This document shows positions 35,280 through 43,462 of a stretch of DNA of 64,000 nucleotides, one piece after another. The stretch is from Stenotrophomonas sp. Iso1. Lineage in GTDB: Bacteria > Pseudomonadota > Gammaproteobacteria > Xanthomonadales > Xanthomonadaceae. The stretch covers positions 806,001 through 870,000 of the forward strand of contig NZ_JAODBT010000001.1 in NCBI RefSeq assembly GCF_027497995.1. The letters run 5' to 3'. The notes beneath the pieces are model-generated. The model was given only the letters and a program-made list of their open reading frames with translations, did not search any database and was not told the DNA's origin. Position numbers and translations under genes: made by a program. Each line of letters starts with the position of its first letter. The first letter of the stretch is position 1.

Positions 35280-35284
35280 TGTCT

Positions 35285-35304
35285 CGGGCCCTTTGCGGGG
35301 CCCG
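35285..35304 (+). promoter_or_regulatory. Expression-platform hairpin after the FMN riboswitch
   Basis: CGGGCCC and GGGCCCG form a 7-base GC stem immediately after the aptamer. No long T-run follows directly, so it could act by blocking translation or by a weak terminator. Confidence 0.5.
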
Positions 35305-35356
35305 TGCGCCTGTTTGCCTTGCGGCGTTTTTCGCTCATATTTCGCGGAGAACGTTA

Positions 35357-35959
35357 GTGTTTACTGGAATCATCGAAGGCGTCGGCCGTCTGGCCGCACG
35401 CGAACCCATCGGCGGCGATGTCCGCTTCACCTTCAACGTCGGCAACCTGCCGTTTGATCAGGTACAGATGGGCGAAAGCATCGCCATCAATGGCGTATGC
35501 CTGACCGTCATTGCATTTGACGGCAACAGCTTCAAGGCTGATGCGTCGACTGAAACCCTGGCGTTGACCACGCTGGGCGCGTTGGCCGAAGGCGCGGTCA
35601 TCAACCTTGAACGCGCCATGCGCCCAACCGACCGCCTCGGCGGCCATCTGGTCAGCGGCCACGTCGATGGCCTGGGCAAGGTGCTGTCCATCCATGAGGA
35701 TGCGCGCGCGCTGCGCTGGCGTTTCGCCGCACCCAAGCCGCTGCTCAAGTACATCGCCAAGAAAGGTTCGATCTGTGTGGATGGTGTCAGCCTCACCGTC
35801 AACGAGGCCGATGATGAAGGCTTCGAGGTGGCACTGATTCCGCACACCGTCGCCAACACCGCTTTTTCCGCCACTGCCGTGGGCAGTGCGGTGAACCTGG
35901 AAATCGATCTGGTCGCCCGCTATGTCGAGCGTCTGCTGGGCCAAGGAGCCACCCCATGA
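35357..35959 (+). CDS. ribE: Riboflavin synthase alpha subunit
   Basis: This 200-residue enzyme converts two 6,7-dimethyl-8-ribityllumazine molecules into riboflavin. It starts at GTG ([12 protein letters not shown]), the invariant N-terminus, and has the two lumazine-binding domains with [13 protein letters not shown] and [14 protein letters not shown], plus [19 protein letters not shown] lies 8 bases upstream. It follows the FMN riboswitch and overlaps ribBA by 4 bases (ATGA). Confidence 0.97.
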   Translation: MFTGIIEGVGRLAAREPIGGDVRFTFNVGNLPFDQVQMGESIAINGVCLTVIAFDGNSFKADASTETLALTTLGALAEGAVINLERAMRPTDRLGGHLVSGHVDGLGKVLSIHEDARALRWRFAAPKPLLKYIAKKGSICVDGVSLTVNEADDEGFEVALIPHTVANTAFSATAVGSAVNLEIDLVARYVERLLGQGATP

Positions 35960-37062
35960 ATTTCGCCCCTGTTCCCGAACTGCTGGAAGAAATCCGCGCC
36001 GGTCGCATGGTTGTCATCGTTGATGACGAGGACCGTGAGAACGAAGGTGATCTGATCATGGCCGCCGAACTGGTCAAGCCGTCGGACATCAATTTCATGG
36101 TCACTCACGGCCGTGGCCTGGTGTGCCTGCCGTTGACCCGCACGCGCGCGGCCGACCTTGGTCTGGCGCCGATGGTGCAGGCCAATACCGCACAGTTCCA
36201 GACCAACTTCACCGTCAGCATTGAGGCCGCCGAGGGCGTGACCACCGGCATCTCGGCCCACGACCGCGCCCACACCATCCGCACTGCGGTGAAGCCCAAC
36301 GCCAAACCGTCGGACCTGCATCAGCCGGGCCACATCTTCCCGCTGATCGCGCAGCCGGGCGGCGTGCTGACCCGCGCCGGTCATACCGAAGCAGGCGTGG
36401 ATCTGGCCATGCTGGCAGGGCTGGAGCCGGCCGGTGTGCTGGTGGAAATCCTCAACCCCGACGGCAGCATGGCGCGCCGCCCGGAACTGGAAGTGTTCGC
36501 CCGCGAGCACGGCCTGAAGATGGGTTCCATTGCCGACCTGATCGCCTATCGCCTGGCCACCGAGCACACCGTTGAGCGCGTGGACGAGCGCGAAATCAGC
36601 ACGGAGTTCGGCCCGTTCAACCTCGTCACCTACCGTGACCGCATCGCCAACGACCTGCATTTCGCGCTGGTTCGTGGCACCCCGGACAAGGACACGCCCA
36701 CCTTGGTGCGCGTGCAGGTGGAGAACCCTCTGGCCGATCTGCTGCATTGGCGCCGTGATGATTTCGGCGTGGCCAACACCGACGCGCTGCGTGCCATTGA
36801 TGCGGCCGGTGCCGGTGTAATGGTGGTGCTGTCAGCGCCGCGTGACACCAACGCACTGCTGGCCCGCCTGCGGCAGCAGCCGGCGCCGGTGACCCCGGGC
36901 AAGGACAAGGACGTGGGCCAATGGCGCCGCAATGGTGCCGGTGCCCAGATCCTGGCCGACCTGGGCCTGGGCAAGCTGCGCGTGCTCGGTACCCCGCGCC
37001 GGCAGATCGGTTTGGCCGGCTATGGTCTGGAAATCGTCGAAACGGTTACGGGCCAGGAGTGA
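35956..37062 (+). CDS. ribB: 3,4-dihydroxy-2-butanone-4-phosphate synthase with a degenerate GTP cyclohydrolase II domain
   Basis: This 368-residue protein has a complete RibB domain (1 to about 200). It shows the acidic-loop motif [42 protein letters not shown] and [19 protein letters not shown], which provide the substrate and metal residues. The C-terminal part aligns with GTP cyclohydrolase II ([20 protein letters not shown]...[18 protein letters not shown]) but contains no cysteine. The Zn-binding cysteines of active RibA (in CLTGD and RCDCG-type motifs) are missing, so it should only have RibB activity. A separate ribA is therefore expected elsewhere. Often annotated ribBA. Confidence 0.93.
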   Translation: MNFAPVPELLEEIRAGRMVVIVDDEDRENEGDLIMAAELVKPSDINFMVTHGRGLVCLPLTRTRAADLGLAPMVQANTAQFQTNFTVSIEAAEGVTTGISAHDRAHTIRTAVKPNAKPSDLHQPGHIFPLIAQPGGVLTRAGHTEAGVDLAMLAGLEPAGVLVEILNPDGSMARRPELEVFAREHGLKMGSIADLIAYRLATEHTVERVDEREISTEFGPFNLVTYRDRIANDLHFALVRGTPDKDTPTLVRVQVENPLADLLHWRRDDFGVANTDALRAIDAAGAGVMVVLSAPRDTNALLARLRQQPAPVTPGKDKDVGQWRRNGAGAQILADLGLGKLRVLGTPRRQIGLAGYGLEIVETVTGQE

Positions 37063-37276
37063 ATCAATCCGGAGTGGGGCGTGAGAGAAAAGCGGGCATC
37101 GCCGGTTTTTCAGGCGCTTCACTCCCCCTTGGGTGGGTCAAGAGGAGCCGGGGCTGGGTAGGAAAGCCAGAATCCGGGCTTTTTCGCACGCCTCACTCCT
37201 TTGGACTCACTTCCCGCCCCGCCCCCGCCGCTCGCGCACGTTAAACTTACCCACCCTCAGGATCCCCCCACACCCC

Positions 37277-37744
37277 ATGAGCCACTACGAAGGCGACCTC
37301 CGCCCGGCCGGTCCGGCCCGTTTTGCCATCATCGCCAGCCGCTGGAACGCCCGCATCACCGATGTGATGGTGACCGGTGCGCGCCAGAGCCTGGCCGGTA
37401 ACGGCATCGGCGAGGACGCCATCGACGTGGTGCGTGTTCCCGGTGCGTGGGAAATCCCGCTGGTGGCGGCCCGTTTGGCCGCTGCCGGGCAGCACGCAGC
37501 CATCATCACCCTGGGCTGTGTGATCCGTGGCGACACCCGCCACTACGAGCACGTCGCCGACCGCTGTGCCGAGGGCCTGATGCGCGCGCAGCTGGATTTT
37601 GGTGTGCCGGTGCTCAATGGCGTGCTGGCGGTGGAACGGGTGGAAGATGCCGAGGCCCGCGCAGGCGGCAGCCACGGCAACAAAGGTGAGGAGGCCGCTT
37701 TGGCGGCCTTGGAAATGGTCAATCTTCTGGAGCAGTTGCCATGA
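37277..37744 (+). CDS. ribH: 6,7-dimethyl-8-ribityllumazine synthase
   Basis: This 155-residue enzyme makes lumazine from the RibB and RibD products and forms pentamers or icosahedral 60-mers. It has [22 protein letters not shown] at the N-terminus, [11 protein letters not shown] and [17 protein letters not shown] (substrate phosphate loop and the catalytic His). A 214-base gap precedes it, so it may also have its own promoter. The stop overlaps nusB by 4 bases. Confidence 0.97.
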   Translation: MSHYEGDLRPAGPARFAIIASRWNARITDVMVTGARQSLAGNGIGEDAIDVVRVPGAWEIPLVAARLAAAGQHAAIITLGCVIRGDTRHYEHVADRCAEGLMRAQLDFGVPVLNGVLAVERVEDAEARAGGSHGNKGEEAALAALEMVNLLEQLP

Positions 37745-38220
37745 ACAACAAGAACAACGGCAAGCCTGCCGGAAAGCCGGTCCGTCGCGATGGCGTGGAC
37801 CCGGTGCTGCGCTCGCGCGCCCGTCGTCGTGCCCTGCAGGCGATCTACGCCTGGCAGATTTCGGGTGGCAACGCCGAATCGTTGCTGGCTCAGTTCGCTC
37901 ACGAGCAGGCGCATGAAATTGCCGACTTGACGTATTTCGAGAGCCTGCTGCGTGGCGTGCTCGACAACCGTCGTGATCTCGACGAGGCACTGGCCCCGTT
38001 CGTTGACCGTGGCGTGGAAGAAGTGGACGCCATTGAACGCGCGGTATTGCGCGTGGCCGCCTATGAGCTGCGTTTCCGCCAGGATGTGCCGTACCGCGTG
38101 GTGATCAACGAGGCCATCGAAACCGCCAAGCGTTTTGGTTCCGAGCACGGCCACACCTATGTCAACGGTGTGCTGGACCGCGCTGCGGTGGAATGGCGCA
38201 AGACCGAATCGGGCCACTGA
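37741..38220 (+). CDS. nusB: Transcription antitermination factor NusB
   Basis: This 159-residue, all-helical protein pairs with S10 (NusE) on boxA RNA in rRNA antitermination. Typical motifs are [20 protein letters not shown] and the helix [36 protein letters not shown] with YVNGVLD near the C-terminus. The gene starts within the ribH stop (ATGA), the common ribH-nusB linkage. A terminator follows at 38264. Confidence 0.97.
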   Translation: MNNKNNGKPAGKPVRRDGVDPVLRSRARRRALQAIYAWQISGGNAESLLAQFAHEQAHEIADLTYFESLLRGVLDNRRDLDEALAPFVDRGVEEVDAIERAVLRVAAYELRFRQDVPYRVVINEAIETAKRFGSEHGHTYVNGVLDRAAVEWRKTESGH

Positions 38221-38263
38221 GCCCGGGCGGGCGGTGATTGCTGCCCCGTTGTCTTCATCACTG

Positions 38264-38301
38264 CGCCGGGGCCGGCATGATCGGCTCCGGCGTTGTTGTT
38301 T
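38264..38301 (+). terminator. Rho-independent terminator between nusB and thiL
   Basis: An 11-base stem with one G-U pair (CGCCGGGGCCG / CGGCTCCGGCG) and a seven-base loop is followed by TTGTTGTTT. Confidence 0.75.
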
Positions 38302-38316
38302 CAGGGAGGCCTGTGC

Positions 38317-39309
38317 ATGAGCCTTGATGAGTTTGGTTTGATCGAGCGCATCCGCCGCCGCGCAGGTGGGCGGGCGGACGTCGTGCTGGGCATCGGCGAT
38401 GATGCCGCGTTGCTGCAGATACCTCCCGGCCAGCAGTTGGTGGTCACCGCCGACACGCTCAACAGCGGCGTGCATTTCCCGACGGAAACACCACCCGCTG
38501 ACATCGGCTGGAAAGCGTTGGCGGTGAATCTTTCCGATCTGGCCGCGATGGGCGCCGCACCGGCATGGTGCACGTTGTCCCTGTCACTGCCCGAAGCATC
38601 ACCGGCATGGGTGGACGCATTCGCGGACGGCTTCTTCCAACTGGCCGACCCGCACGGCATGGCTTTGATTGGCGGCGATACCACGCGCGGTCCGTTGTCG
38701 ATCTCGATCACCGCCATGGGCCATGTGCCAGCAGGCCAGGCATTGCGCCGTGATGGCGCCCAGCCCGGTGACGACGTGTGGGTGACTGGCGTGCCGGGCG
38801 AAGCCGGCGTGGCGTTGGCGTTATGGCAGCAGCAACGCTTGCAGGTGAGTGGGTCGGCCAGTGATGCCGCGCTTGAGCATCTGCGTTGTCGTCTGGCGCG
38901 GCCCACGCCCCGGCTGGCGGCAGGGTTGGCCCTGCGTGGTCTTGCGACCGCAGCCATTGATGTGTCCGATGGCTTGTTGGCGGACCTGGGCCACATCTGC
39001 GAACGCAGCCAGGTGGCTGCTGAAATCCTCGAAGATGAGCTGCCGATGTCGCAGATGGCAGCGCAGGCCGGTGAGGCTGAAATGTTCCGCACGTTGCGCG
39101 TCAGCGCGGGCGACGACTACGAGTTGTGCTTCACCGCGCCTGCATCGCAACGCGAGCAAGTGTTCGAAAGCATGGCGTCCGTTGCAGTTCGGGTGGCGCG
39201 TATTGGCTATATTCGGGCCGGTAGTGGGGTTCGGCTGGTCAACGGGGAGGGCACGGTGTTGGCGACATCGCGGTTGGGCTTCGACCATTTTTCTGCAGCA
39301 GGTCACTAG
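38317..39309 (+). CDS. thiL: Thiamine-monophosphate kinase
   Basis: This 330-residue enzyme phosphorylates thiamine monophosphate to the active cofactor thiamine diphosphate. It belongs to the AIR synthase-like superfamily; the N-terminus has EFGLIERIRRRAG and the metal-binding GDDAALLQIPPGQQLVVTAD, followed by GWKALAVNLSDLAAMGAAP and GGDTTRGPLSISITAMG, and DVSDGLLADLGHI in the C-terminal half. GGGAGG lies 9 bases before the ATG. It follows nusB, as in many gammaproteobacteria, but pgpA does not follow. Confidence 0.96.
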   Translation: MSLDEFGLIERIRRRAGGRADVVLGIGDDAALLQIPPGQQLVVTADTLNSGVHFPTETPPADIGWKALAVNLSDLAAMGAAPAWCTLSLSLPEASPAWVDAFADGFFQLADPHGMALIGGDTTRGPLSISITAMGHVPAGQALRRDGAQPGDDVWVTGVPGEAGVALALWQQQRLQVSGSASDAALEHLRCRLARPTPRLAAGLALRGLATAAIDVSDGLLADLGHICERSQVAAEILEDELPMSQMAAQAGEAEMFRTLRVSAGDDYELCFTAPASQREQVFESMASVAVRVARIGYIRAGSGVRLVNGEGTVLATSRLGFDHFSAAGH

Positions 39310-39437
39310 AGACATCCCGTCCGCACGGCGCTGGATTCAACACCACATCGTCCACTCAGTTTCAGCATTCCATCCGTGATAGGTCGCGCTTTTGATGCAG
39401 GGGTCCGCATCCGTGACGGCAAGCAGGGGGCTTGGTA

Positions 39438-39872
39438 GTGGAAACGGCGACGCGGGAAAAGGTCCGGGCGAAGATCGGAGATGCCAGCGCACCTTTGGTG
39501 TCGGTTGACACCTTGGCATTGGAAGCTGCACTTGATGTCGTCCTTTCCCGTAGCACGGGGATTTCAATGTTGCTGGTATCCACCGGTGACGGCCGCTCCG
39601 TGGCCCATCGGTGCTTCAACAGTCTCGATCCGCGCCGCCTTTCGGCGATGAGCAGCTCCTTTCTTACGTTGGGTGAAACCTTGTCGCGCGAGCTCGGCCT
39701 GAGCACGGCCGATTACGTGACGATGTCCACTTCGCAGGGGAGCATGGTGCTGGTGCGCGTGGCCGCAGGACGGCCGTACACATTGGCGGCATTGGGGCAT
39801 GCCGATACCTCGCTTGCAATCTTGTTGTATGCGGCCCGAGACGCTGCAGGCCGCATCGGACTACTGCTGTAA
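39438..39872 (+). CDS. Roadblock/LC7-domain protein 1
   Basis: This 144-residue protein has a Roadblock/LC7 fold: MLLVSTGDGRSVAH, MSSSFLTLGETLSRELGLSTADYVTM and LAALGHADTSLAILLYAARD. Such proteins (MglB, CvnB) bind and regulate small Ras-like GTPases. The GTG at 39438 with AGGGGG seven bases upstream is the best start; an upstream TTG at 39432 is possible. It is the first of three similarly oriented genes after thiL, and a GTPase-like gene is the third. Confidence 0.8.
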   Translation: METATREKVRAKIGDASAPLVSVDTLALEAALDVVLSRSTGISMLLVSTGDGRSVAHRCFNSLDPRRLSAMSSSFLTLGETLSRELGLSTADYVTMSTSQGSMVLVRVAAGRPYTLAALGHADTSLAILLYAARDAAGRIGLLL

Positions 39873-40030
39873 ATCCTGTTGCAGGGCAGCGGGGCTGCAG
39901 GTTGCCCGATTGCCATGCGACAGACCCGGGTCGAGGGGGGAGGTTCGACTACATATGCGTTCTGCCCATTCCGCGCCGCGGCATGGCGACGCATCCTGGC
40001 AAGACAACAAACGAGTGCATGGAGAAAGTC

Positions 40031-40393
40031 ATGGCTGGAAACGTCAAGCTGGAAAAGCTCAATGAGATTGCTGGTTTCGTCGGTGCAGCGCTGGTGGACA
40101 GTGACAGTGGCATGGCGTTGGGCATGCTGGGGGGCGGCCCGATCAACCTGGAAGTCGCTGCGGCCGGCAACACCGAGGTGGTGCGTGCAAAGCGCCGCGT
40201 CGCCGCGTCGTTGGGCCTGTCCGACAGCATCGAGGACATCCTGATCACGTTGTCCAAGCAGTACCACCTGATACGCCCCCTGGAGAGCAACCAGGACCTG
40301 TTCCTGTATGTAGTGCTTGACCGTTCCCGAGCCAATCTGGCGCTCGCCCGCCACGAGCTGAAATCGTTCGAACAGACGCTCGATTTCAAGTAA
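40031..40393 (+). CDS. Roadblock/LC7-domain protein 2
   Basis: This 120-residue protein contains the Roadblock/LC7-like pattern GFVGAALVDSDSGMALGML, NTEVVRAKRRVAASLGL, DSIEDILITLSKQYHLIRPLE and LYVVLDRSRANLALARHEL. It is more compact than Roadblock protein 1 and only distantly related to it, so the cassette has two different scaffold or GAP-like subunits. The ATG at 40031 is chosen because GGAGAAAG precedes it directly, itself overlapping an upstream ATG at 40019. Gaps of 158 and 167 bases separate it from its neighbours. Confidence 0.75.
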   Translation: MAGNVKLEKLNEIAGFVGAALVDSDSGMALGMLGGGPINLEVAAAGNTEVVRAKRRVAASLGLSDSIEDILITLSKQYHLIRPLESNQDLFLYVVLDRSRANLALARHELKSFEQTLDFK

Positions 40394-40560
40394 TGGTTGG
40401 CGCACCGCTGCCCGCGCACCGGGCAGCGATGCGTTTGAAGTACTTGCACGTTCCTGTCCGATCACTCTGATGCGTGCATTCGTATCTGGATTGACGTGAT
40501 TGGATGCCGGTGTCCGGGCGTGTTGCAGTGATGCCAATCAAAGGGCTTCAGGTCTGACAT

Positions 40561-41106
40561 ATGGCGACCAAGCTGGTTTTCGTCGGCGAAATGGGTGCGG
40601 GAAAGACGACCGCCATCCGGTCGGTCTCGGACATGGAACCGATCAGCACCGAAATGCCGATCAGCGACGAAGATGCGCTGCACGTATCGCAGGGCAAATC
40701 GCACACCACGGTGGCGCTGGATTACAGCTCCATCGAACTGGGCGATGGTGAGTTGCTGCATGTCTACGGTGTGCCCGGGCAGGCTTACCTGGATTTCATG
40801 TGGCCCATCGTGGCCGAAGGTGCCATCGGCGTCATCGTGCTGGTGAGCACACTCAATCCGCGCGCACTGCCGAGCACGCTGGCTCTGCTCGAACGCTTCC
40901 GCGCATTGGCACCGGATGCCTGTTTCGCAGTAGGTGTCACCTGCCAGGATCGCGATCCCGCTTTCGCTTTCGCGGCGTTACGCGACGGACTTTCCGCTGC
41001 CGGTCACCGTTTGCCGGTGATGTGGGTGGATGCGCGCGAAGCCATGCAGGTCGACTTCCTGGTCAAGGCGCTGTTGTCCTGCCGCTACGCTGAAACTCCG
41101 GCGTGA
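40561..41106 (+). CDS. P-loop small GTPase-like protein (MglA/CvnD-type)
   Basis: This 181-residue protein has Walker A VGEMGAGKTT (Gly9 to Thr16), the switch II-like VYGVPGQAYLDFMW, and then GAIGVIVLVSTLNPRA. The guanine-specificity motif NKxD is not evident; the corresponding strand reads VGVTCQDRDP, so nucleotide specificity is uncertain. The sequence is closest in kind to the GTPase member of the multi-gene conservon modules of actinobacteria, which also carry a Roadblock partner. Together with the two Roadblock genes it would form a signalling switch with an unknown output. Confidence 0.75.
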   Translation: MATKLVFVGEMGAGKTTAIRSVSDMEPISTEMPISDEDALHVSQGKSHTTVALDYSSIELGDGELLHVYGVPGQAYLDFMWPIVAEGAIGVIVLVSTLNPRALPSTLALLERFRALAPDACFAVGVTCQDRDPAFAFAALRDGLSAAGHRLPVMWVDAREAMQVDFLVKALLSCRYAETPA

Positions 41107-41163
41107 GAGGGTGTTTTTCCACGCATCGCGGAATCATGCAGGCAAGCAGGATGAAACTCGCGC

Positions 41164-42549
41164 TTACGTGGCCCTTGGCGGCAATACCTTACCCGGATTG
41201 AGGATGCCGTCCGGGTCCAGCGCCTGCTTGATTGCATGCATCGCATCCAGGGTGCTGGCGGAAAACGCCTGCGTCATGAAATCGCGCTTGGCCAGACCAA
41301 TGCCATGTTCGCCGGACAACGTGCCACCCAATCCCAGCGCCAGCGCGAACACCTTGGGCAGCGCCGCATGCGCGCGTGCATTCTCGTCGGCGTCATCCGG
41401 GTGGTAGAGGATGTTGACGTGCAGGTTGCCGTTGCCTGCATGGCCGAAGGTGACGATGGGCAGGTTGGCGTCGGCCGACAACTGCTGCACGCCTTCAACC
41501 AGTTCGGGTATGCGTGATACCGGCACGACAACGTCTTCGTTGATCTTGCCCGGCGCGATACTTTTCAGCGCGGGCGACAGCGCACGGCGCGCTGCCCACA
41601 ACTTGTCGCGCGCGCTGCCATCGGTGGCGACATCCAGCTCCAGCATGCCGTCGCCTTCGGCGGCTTGGGCCAATGCATTGAGCAGATAGGGCAGGGTGTC
41701 ATCGTCGCCATCGGCTTCGATCAGCAACATCGCACCAGCGTCCGGCACCTGCGCGCCATTGCGTCGCAGCAGCTCCAGGCTGCGCGCGTCCATGAATTCG
41801 AGCATGGTCGGCGTGACCGGTTGCGCCATCACCCGCGATACCGCTGCCGCCGCTGCCGCCGCATCCCGGTACAGCACGCGTAGCCCGGCCTGCGCGCGGG
41901 GGCGCGGTGCCAGCTTGAGCGTCGCCTCGACGATCAGTGCCAGCGTGCCTTCGCTGCCCACGATCAGATGGGTGAGATCAAACCCGGTGGCGTCCTTGGT
42001 GTAGGCACCGCCGCATTGGATCAGCTCGCCGGTACCGGTGACGGCGACCAAGCCCAGCACGTTGTCGCGGCTGGTGCCGTATTTCACCGCGCGCGGGCCG
42101 CCTGCGTTACAGGCCAGGTTGCCGCCGATGCTGCAGATGTCGGCACTGGAAGGATCCGGTGGCCAGAACAATCCGTGCGGCATCAGTGCGTGTTGCAGAT
42201 CACCATTGAACACGCCCGGTTCAACCACGGCGCAGCGGTCGCCGGCGCGGATATCAACGATGCGGTTCATGCGTGCGAACGAGACCACCACACCGCCAGC
42301 GGTGGGCACTGCTGCGCCGGTGGTGCCGGTGCCGGCACCACGCCCGACCAGCGGCACGCCGTGTTCACGACAGGCGCGGACGATGGCCTGTACCTGCTCG
42401 CGGGTGCTTGGCAGCGCGACGCCTTGCGGCAGCGCGTGGCGCCAGGAATTGTCCTGTGCGTGTGCTTCCAATGCCGTGGTGTCGGTACGCCAGTCATCGC
42501 CCAGCAGCTTCGACAGGGTCTGGTTGAATGCATCGGGCAGGGCAGTCAT
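41164..42549 (-). CDS. FAD-linked D-2-hydroxyacid dehydrogenase (GlcD/D-lactate dehydrogenase family)
   Basis: This 461-residue FAD-binding type 4 oxidoreductase has the FAD-domain motif GRGAGTGTTGAAVP, SIGGNLACNAGG, HLIVGSEGTLALI and the C-terminal TFGHAGNGNLHVNI and GGTLSGEHGIGLAK that carry the substrate and metal ligands. The family includes D-lactate dehydrogenase, glycolate oxidase GlcD and D-2-hydroxyglutarate dehydrogenase; substrate is not settled by sequence. It overlaps the next gene upstream by 4 bases and is convergent with the GTPase gene. Confidence 0.9.
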   Translation of the reverse strand: MTALPDAFNQTLSKLLGDDWRTDTTALEAHAQDNSWRHALPQGVALPSTREQVQAIVRACREHGVPLVGRGAGTGTTGAAVPTAGGVVVSFARMNRIVDIRAGDRCAVVEPGVFNGDLQHALMPHGLFWPPDPSSADICSIGGNLACNAGGPRAVKYGTSRDNVLGLVAVTGTGELIQCGGAYTKDATGFDLTHLIVGSEGTLALIVEATLKLAPRPRAQAGLRVLYRDAAAAAAAVSRVMAQPVTPTMLEFMDARSLELLRRNGAQVPDAGAMLLIEADGDDDTLPYLLNALAQAAEGDGMLELDVATDGSARDKLWAARRALSPALKSIAPGKINEDVVVPVSRIPELVEGVQQLSADANLPIVTFGHAGNGNLHVNILYHPDDADENARAHAALPKVFALALGLGGTLSGEHGIGLAKRDFMTQAFSASTLDAMHAIKQALDPDGILNPGKVLPPRAT

Positions 42550-43088
42550 GGGCGTTGGAAGTCAACCGGCGCGCGGTGCTGGATTGCCTTCCAGCCCAGC
42601 ACGCACAAGAACAGTGGCAGCCACACCCAGCGCAGTTCCGAGAGAACGGTCTGCAGGCCGCGTGCGCTGAAGAAATTGTTGGCAAACGGCGACACGCGGA
42701 TCGGCCGCCACGGCGCGAACAGACGGGTGTCGCTCCATGGCCACCACAAGGCCACGCCGAGCCCGCCGGAGGTGAATGCATCGAGCAGTGGATGCGATAG
42801 CGCGCAAACGAATACAAACGCCGCCGCCTGCACGCGCGTGGCCCGCAATGGTCGCGCCAGCAACACCGCCAGTAGCGCCAACACTGTTGAGAACAACAAT
42901 GAATGGCTGGCGCCCCGGTGGCCGAAGGCATCGGCATAGGGAATGTGCAGCGCGAACGCCAGTACGTCGGCATCGGGCAGCATCGCAGCAGCCACGCCGG
43001 CGCCGAGCAAGTGCGGTGAGATACGGCCGCGCTCGCTGGCGCACCACAGCGCAAGGGGAACCGCGGCATGGGTAAAAATACTGGGCAT
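42546..43088 (-). CDS. YdjM/YbcI-type membrane-bound metal-dependent hydrolase-like protein
   Basis: This 180-residue polytopic protein has the conserved metal-type motifs PSIFTHAAVPLA (His7), MLPDADVLAF, HRGASHSLLFS and HPLLDAFTSGG. This His/Asp set is typical of the DUF457 family. Four to five hydrophobic helices place it in the inner membrane. Biochemical function is not known. It shares one base with yraN and 4 bases with the dehydrogenase gene, so it belongs to a five-gene-type minus-strand cluster. Confidence 0.85.
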   Translation of the reverse strand: MPSIFTHAAVPLALWCASERGRISPHLLGAGVAAAMLPDADVLAFALHIPYADAFGHRGASHSLLFSTVLALLAVLLARPLRATRVQAAAFVFVCALSHPLLDAFTSGGLGVALWWPWSDTRLFAPWRPIRVSPFANNFFSARGLQTVLSELRWVWLPLFLCVLGWKAIQHRAPVDFQRP

Positions 43089-43462
43089 CAGCAGTCGTCA
43101 GCGCGGAAGGCGTCGGTTATCCAATGCAGGCGTGGTGGCTCGCCGCTGGCTTCGACCACGTCGAAGCGGCAAGGCGCATTGGCGAAGCGGGGGTTACTGG
43201 CCAGATACAACTGTGCGGCGTGCACCAGCTTGCGGCGTTTGCTCACATCCACCGATGCCGCGCCGCCGCCAAATGCCGCTGAGCGTCGGTAGCGCACTTC
43301 GACGAACACCAACGTGTCGTTGGCCGGGTCACGCATTACCAAGTCCAGCTCGCCGCCACGGAAACGCACATTGGCGGCCAGCCAGCGCAGACCGCCGGCT
43401 TCCAGGTGCGCGCGGGCGGCGCTTTCGACCGCCGCGCCGCGCTGCAGTGAATCAGCGGCCAT
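43088..43462 (-). CDS. yraN: UPF0102 endonuclease-like protein YraN
   Basis: This 124-residue protein has the Holliday-junction-resolvase-like fold of UPF0102: [37 protein letters not shown] (Glu and Asp of the nuclease site) and FVEVRYR. Biological role is not established. The start at 43462 ([11 protein letters not shown]) overlaps the end of lpoA by 11 bases, the usual lpoA-yraN linkage. Confidence 0.93.
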   Translation of the reverse strand: MAADSLQRGAAVESAARAHLEAGGLRWLAANVRFRGGELDLVMRDPANDTLVFVEVRYRRSAAFGGGAASVDVSKRRKLVHAAQLYLASNPRFANAPCRFDVVEASGEPPRLHWITDAFRADDC

